10,529 nucleotides of DNA from Nitrospira sp. (lineage in GTDB: Bacteria; Nitrospirota; Nitrospiria; Nitrospirales; Nitrospiraceae): the NCBI GenBank assembly GCA_025361385.1, contig JANYAJ010000243.1, positions 1 through 10,529 on the forward strand. Direction: 5' to 3'. The translations under genes and the position numbers were made by a program. How positions within the stretch are numbered: position 1 is the stretch's first letter; each line of letters starts with the position of its first letter. Shown here in pieces: positions 7,568-10,529 of the stretch. The notes beneath the pieces were generated by a model. It saw only the letters and a program-made list of their open reading frames with translations, did not search any database and had not been told where the DNA came from.

Positions 7568-8113
7568 TTACTTATCCGTTTTTTCTGCCTTCCGATGCTT
7601 ATGCCCGACAGATTGCGGATGGCCCACCACACCGTTCGGCGCCTTCGCTCCATCCGGCCACAGGTGGAAGATGATCCCGTCCGTCTTCGCCGCAACCGCA
7701 GCCACTTCCTTCGCCTGGGCATCCGGCATATCGAGAATCTGAACGCGACCCGTGGCGATCTCGACTTCGTGGTCATGATAATACTTGTTCCAGGCTTTCA
7801 ATGGGACATGCGCGCGCGACACCGTCTTGGACACAAAATATTCGACATCCGTAAGACGCGCGTTGTGATCGGTCGATTCAAACAGTAGACACTGCAGGAT
7901 TTCCGGAGAAATTCCTTTGCAGTAATGATGGTAGGGGCCATGCACCGTGCCGTCTTCAAATTTGTGCGGGGCCATCACATGAATGTTAAAGCCATCGGCT
8001 GGACCGGGCTTCTTCTCCGCCGCCGGAGCAGCGGCGCCATCCTGGGCAAACGCAGCTCCCGTCGATAGGACCGCGACACTCAACACAGTTGCGATACTCA
8101 GCGCTCGGATCAT
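7568..8113 (-). CDS. Exported DUF1264 (OBAP-like) family protein
   Basis: A 181-residue protein of the DUF1264 family, named in plants for oil-body-associated proteins and of unknown biochemical role in bacteria. A clear signal peptide (1-23, MIRALSIATVLSVAVLSTGA then AFA) and an Ala/Pro/Lys-rich linker precede the domain. The domain shows the hallmark HHYCKGISPEILQCLLFES (about 62-80), ARLTDVEYFVS, AWNKYYHDHEVEIATG and FHLWPDG. Two cysteines (C65, C75) and many histidines, including a His-rich tail (GHPQSVGHKHRK), leave metal or heme-adjacent roles open. Start: ATG at 8113 with GGAGG six bases upstream; a longer in-frame start at 8170 would spoil the signal peptide and lacks a comparable site. 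It sits between two cytochrome c genes on the same strand, suggesting a periplasmic accessory role in that cluster. Confidence 0.85.
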   Translation of the reverse strand: MIRALSIATVLSVAVLSTGAAFAQDGAAAPAAEKKPGPADGFNIHVMAPHKFEDGTVHGPYHHYCKGISPEILQCLLFESTDHNARLTDVEYFVSKTVSRAHVPLKAWNKYYHDHEVEIATGRVQILDMPDAQAKEVAAVAAKTDGIIFHLWPDGAKAPNGVVGHPQSVGHKHRKAEKTDK

Positions 8114-8119
8114 GAGGGG

Positions 8120-8124
8120 CCTCC
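8120..8124 (-). promoter_or_regulatory. Ribosome binding site of the DUF1264 gene
   Basis: GGAGG on the minus strand, six bases before the ATG at 8113. It decides the start in favour of the form that begins directly with the signal peptide. Confidence 0.7.
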
Positions 8125-8141
8125 TTCGGTTGGGGTTAATT

Positions 8142-8158
8142 AGTCCGCAAATCGGACT
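8142..8158 (-). other. Small hairpin in the leader of the DUF1264 gene
   Basis: AGTCCG (8142-8147) and CGGACT (8153-8158) form a perfect 6-base stem around a 5-base loop, 28 bases upstream of the ATG. It could mark a leader structure or an operator half-site pair; there is no further support. Confidence 0.3.
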
Positions 8159-8186
8159 GAGGTTCATCACAGTTCACACATAAGAG

Positions 8187-8351
8187 TCACGGTGAGTCGA
8201 ACGGGTTCGGGAAATTTCCGGAAGGTCGTTTCGGCAAACAACCTGATGCTGCCTCCACATGCGCCAGCGCCGCCAGGACGGACTCGTCCTGCTCAGGAAA
8301 TCTTCCGAATGTCTTCTCAATGAAAGGTCCCGGCACGTCCTCTTGAAACAA
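8187..8351 (-). CDS. Possible small ORF (about 50 aa) between cytochrome and DUF1264 genes
   Basis: An open frame with coding-like composition lies in the spacer downstream of the cytochrome stop. From a TTG at 8351 it reads LFQEDVPGPFIEKTFGRFPE and continues through DESVLAALAHVEAASG to a TGA at 8187. A GTG at 8336 is an alternative start with AGAGG almost touching it. There is no good ribosome site, no signal peptide and no recognised domain. It could be a real small protein, a remnant of a decayed gene, or chance. Confidence 0.25.
   Translation of the reverse strand: MFQEDVPGPFIEKTFGRFPEQDESVLAALAHVEAASGCLPKRPSGNFPNPFDSP
8274..8291 (-). other. 7-base-stem hairpin in the cytochrome-DUF1264 spacer
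   Basis: CAGGACG (8274-8280) and CGTCCTG (8285-8291) pair perfectly around a 4-base loop. No U-run follows on the minus strand. It lies inside the doubtful small ORF and may be a weak terminator or RNA-processing structure, or chance. Confidence 0.3.
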
Positions 8352-8369
8352 GCGATCTGTACATCACGA

Positions 8370-8960
8370 TTAGCGGCCACAGCCCTCGCCATCACAACCA
8401 CCCATCCCACTTCTCGGTCCACGACCCTCCATGGCACCCATTCCGCTACCTGGTCCCATGCCTTCCTCATGACGCATCATGCCTGGTCCATGCTCGCCCG
8501 CGAAACTGCGTTCGTACTGAACGATGGACCAAATCTCTTCATCCGTGAGCTGGCCGACAAATCCGAGCATGCTCGTGCCGGGTGAGCCGTACTTGATCAC
8601 CCAGAAAATTTCGCCTTCCGTGCGATGGCGCCAAAACCCATGATGTTGGAAATTGCGCGGCGATGGATCCAACTGGGCGGCCACCGGCCCATTGCCGCCC
8701 CCGTCTTTCCCATGACAATTGAAGCAGGCCCCCTTCCCGTTGTAGAGTGCTTTGCCCTTCTCGATCATTTCAGGCGAATCCGGTAAAGGGCTCGTGAACG
8801 CGCGCGCTTCTGCCAGCTTCTCGACCGGTACTCGCGGTGGCATCATGTGCCGTTCGACGGCCTCGGCGGGGATGGCAAGAGATATCATTGCGACTATCAA
8901 TGGAAAACGCATCGTAAGCTGTCGATATCTCACAGAGTATGGACCAGAGAACGTCTTCAT
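8370..8960 (-). CDS. Exported monoheme cytochrome c with Gly/Met-rich C-terminal tail
   Basis: A 196-residue cytochrome c. A basic N-terminus leads into a signal peptide hydrophobic core (about 19-34, FPLIVAMISLAIPAEA). The mature domain has PPRVPVEKLAEARAFTSPLP, the heme site C79-F-N-C82-H83 and a probable distal ligand M131 in GSPGTSMLGF, with EEIWSIVQYERSF closing the fold. Residues about 155-196 form an unusual tail rich in Gly, Met, Glu and Arg with one histidine and two cysteines (GMGGCDGEGCGR at the end), possibly metal-binding or disordered. Start: ATG at 8960 overlaps the flavoprotein stop as ATGA and has GGAGA eight bases upstream; ATG at 8912 would shorten the signal peptide but lacks a ribosome site. 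The overlap implies translational coupling with the flavoprotein, so it is a candidate electron acceptor of that enzyme. Confidence 0.9.
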   Translation of the reverse strand: MKTFSGPYSVRYRQLTMRFPLIVAMISLAIPAEAVERHMMPPRVPVEKLAEARAFTSPLPDSPEMIEKGKALYNGKGACFNCHGKDGGGNGPVAAQLDPSPRNFQHHGFWRHRTEGEIFWVIKYGSPGTSMLGFVGQLTDEEIWSIVQYERSFAGEHGPGMMRHEEGMGPGSGMGAMEGRGPRSGMGGCDGEGCGR

Positions 8961-10204
8961 GCCGGCTTCTCCAGCTTCAATATACCCAACGCCTTTAGAA
9001 TGACTTTCTCGTAATACGGCTCACTGACACCGCGTTTCATCTTATGGAGGAAGTATTTCTCCAGCGCGATCTTCGCCAGGTGGACCCACTTTCCCTTCTT
9101 CGCCCAGGTGACATTTCTCGGCGCCATCTGCGGCAACGCCACGAACGCAACGCCCGTATCACCCATGTCGGCCAAGCAAATCGCATTCCACGTCGCGGTC
9201 TCGCGCTTGGGATCGTTCTCAATGTCGGCCTTGATGTTGTGGACCGCAGCAGAGACCATCGATTCGATCATGTAGCCGGTCTTGGGTGCGCCGGTCGGGA
9301 TGGGGGTCACTTCCACCGGTGGAATCGCCACACAGACACCGACCGAATAAATATTCTTGTACTTGGGATTGGCCTGATAGGCATCGATGTTCACGAACCC
9401 TTTGGGGTTACACAAGCCGGGCGTACTGGCCACCGCATCTACCCCGGCGAACGGCGGGATGAACATGGAATACCGGAACGGGATCTCCTGTCCATCTTCC
9501 AGCAGCACCTTGCCGGGCTGAACCTCTTTGATTGAACTATTTGGAATCGGCTTGATGGAATGTTCGGCGAACTCGTCCTCCATGAGGCGACGCGAAGCGC
9601 CCACCCCGGCCAAGCCCATATGACCGACATAAGGTTCCGGCGTGACGAAATAGATCGGCACTTTCTTCCGCAGCTTCTTTTTCCGAAGATCGGTATCCAG
9701 GATGAACGCCATCTCATAGGCTGGTCCGAAACAGGACGCGCCCTGACCCGCCCCGACGACGATGGGACCGGGATTCTTGAGGAACGCCTGATAGGAGCCC
9801 CAGGCCTGCTCGGCATGGTCCACATTGCAGATGGATTGGGTCTAGCCGCTGGGACCCAGTCCTGGAACCGCGCCGAAATTCAGTTTAGGCCCCGTCGCGA
9901 TAATCAAATAATCGTACGGCACTTCGCCTTTGGCGGTGACCACTCGATTCTGCTCCGGATCAATCCGATCCGCCGTGGCATGGACGAACTCGATTCCTTT
10001 CTTGGCCAAGACAGGCGCGATCTGAAAACTGATGTCTTTCCTGGTCCGCCATCCAACCGCGACCCAGGGATTCGACGGCACGAAATGAAAGGATTCGACA
10101 TTGGAAATGACCGTGACCTTGTGTTTCTTCGCGAGGAACGCCCGCGCCTCATAAGCCGCCGGCAGTCCACCGATCGATGCGCCGATGATCACCACTCGTG
10201 CCAT
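8957..10204 (-). pseudogene. sqr: Sulfide:quinone-oxidoreductase-like flavoprotein interrupted by an in-frame TAG
   Basis: Read through, this is a 415-position FAD-dependent pyridine-nucleotide-disulfide-type oxidoreductase of the sulfide:quinone oxidoreductase family. It starts with a dinucleotide-binding motif (VVIIGASIGGLPAA, 4-17), has YDYLIIATGP (97-106), then TQSIC with C126, GASCFGPAYE with C158, NIYSVGVCVAIPPVEVTP (about 284-301) and NAICLADMGDTGVAFVALPQ with C343. The three cysteines sit where the family keeps its sulfur-handling cysteines. Codon 121 is TAG (9842-9844), between GLGPSG and TQSIC, and the family sequence continues in the same frame with no indel. As written only a 120-residue FAD-binding stub lacking all three cysteines would be made. 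Start: ATG at 10204 with GAGGT five bases upstream. It is the first gene of the block, coupled to the cytochrome by ATGA. Family match is strong; sulfide as actual substrate is inferred. Confidence 0.82.
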
Positions 10205-10315
10205 GGTTTACCTCGTTACACGTTACGTATTAATCGAAGTAGGAAAAACTCGCATTTCAACATGTTCCCCGTTTCACATTTACCGCTTCACGTTCCCCGT
10301 CGGGCAGGTAAGAAG
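10205..10315. repeat. Degenerate short-repeat spacer upstream of the flavoprotein gene
   Basis: This AT-richer spacer contains imperfect copies of one short word: CATGTTCCCCGT (10261-10272) and CACGTTCCCCGT (10289-10300), with related TTTCAC, TTCACG and TACACGTTACG pieces between and to the left. It resembles a decayed array of short tandem repeats. It must also hold the promoter of the minus-strand flavoprotein gene, which I could not locate with confidence. Confidence 0.35.
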
Positions 10316-10367
10316 TGGCTCCGGAAATTTGAACAAGCCGTTAGGTGGAGAATCTGCTACCGTTGAT

Positions 10368-10380
10368 GCCCTTACAGGGC
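10368..10380 (+). other. Hairpin just upstream of the transposase ribosome site
   Basis: GCCCT (10368-10372) and AGGGC (10376-10380) form a 5-base stem with a 3-base loop, eight bases before the GGGAG ribosome site. Leader hairpins in insertion sequences are known to limit transposase translation from transcripts that enter from outside; that role here is inferred. Confidence 0.3.
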
Positions 10381-10398
10381 GATGAAAGGGAGCAGACG

Positions 10399-10529
10399 AT
10401 GGCAAAACGAACAAGACGAACGCATTCAGCGGTGTTTAAAGCCAAAGTGGCGCTGGCTGCGATGGGCGGCGACAAGACGTTGGCCGAACTGGCCCAGCGG
10501 TTTGAGGTGCATCCCAACCAGATTACGGA
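10399..10529 (+). CDS. IS3-family transposase OrfA (5' part, runs off the right edge)
   Basis: The first 43 codons are visible. The product starts [20 protein letters not shown] and continues with [18 protein letters not shown], the helix-turn-helix of IS3-family OrfA that recognises the element's ends; the catalytic DDE domain is normally in OrfB, reached by frameshifting. Start: ATG at 10399 with GGGAG (10388-10392) six bases upstream. It is the only convincing plus-strand gene of the window and diverges from the flavoprotein gene 195 bases away. Whether the element is intact cannot be judged. Confidence 0.88.
   Translation, partial: MAKRTRRTHSAVFKAKVALAAMGGDKTLAELAQRFEVHPNQIT

Larger units (their letters stand above)
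10316..10529 (+). mobile_element. Left end of an IS3-family insertion sequence (partial)
   Basis: An IS3-type OrfA begins at 10399 and the element runs off the right edge. The left terminus is probably near 10316, where the sequence TGGCTCCGGAAATTTG begins with the TG expected of IS3-family ends and lies 83 bases before the OrfA start, a usual distance. The other terminal repeat and any target-site duplication are outside the window, so the boundary is an estimate. Confidence 0.6.

Noticed and set aside
8205..8300. Minus-strand ACGAGTCCGTCC and CGAAAC pieces resembling a hammerhead ribozyme core
   Set aside because: The required CUGAUGA core is absent and the spacing does not allow the three-stem fold.
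9560..10366. Plus-strand open frame of 268 codons opposite the flavoprotein gene
   Set aside because: Low-complexity Arg/Asp/His composition and complete overlap with conserved flavoprotein sequence. It also runs into the IS end.

Overview
The window is a tightly packed accessory segment in which every convincing gene except one lies on the minus strand. Proteobacterial-style envelope logic is present throughout: RND pump, TolC-type channel, outer-membrane beta-barrel, exported c-type cytochromes, and a sulfide:quinone-oxidoreductase-like flavoprotein. The host is therefore a Gram-negative (diderm), respiratory bacterium. Gene flavour and GC-rich codon use make a Nitrospira-like (Nitrospirota) chemolithotroph my best guess, but no marker gene here proves it.

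Layout in minus-strand transcription order, from the right edge to the left. At the far right, on the plus strand and running off the window, is the start of an IS3-family transposase OrfA (from 10399). Divergent from it is a sulfide:quinone-oxidoreductase-like gene (8957-10204), interrupted by an in-frame TAG. An exported monoheme cytochrome c with a Gly/Met-rich tail (8370-8960) overlaps its stop as ATGA. A spacer of about 250 bases with a possible small ORF follows, then an exported DUF1264-family protein (7568-8113). A strong hairpin (7508-7543) separates this from a second monoheme cytochrome c (7020-7475), also interrupted by an in-frame TAG just after its CXXCH motif. An outer-membrane beta-barrel protein (6006-7010) follows after 9 bases.

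A gap of about 440 bases (5568-6005) holds at most one small ORF. After it comes a second functional block: a stand-alone receiver-domain response regulator (5031-5567) and a tripartite efflux operon in the order RND pump (1661-4924), periplasmic adaptor (459-1649), TolC-like outer-membrane channel (from 406, running off the left edge).

The first block looks like a periplasmic/outer-membrane electron-transfer cluster: flavoprotein oxidising sulfide or a related donor, two cytochromes, an exported DUF1264 protein and a barrel. The second is an export pump with a putative regulator. The most striking observation is that two genes of the first block each carry a single in-frame amber codon, with the protein family fully continued in the same frame afterwards. 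An IS element sits about 110 bases upstream of the first of these genes. Decay of the cluster, base errors in the assembly, and amber read-through are the competing explanations.
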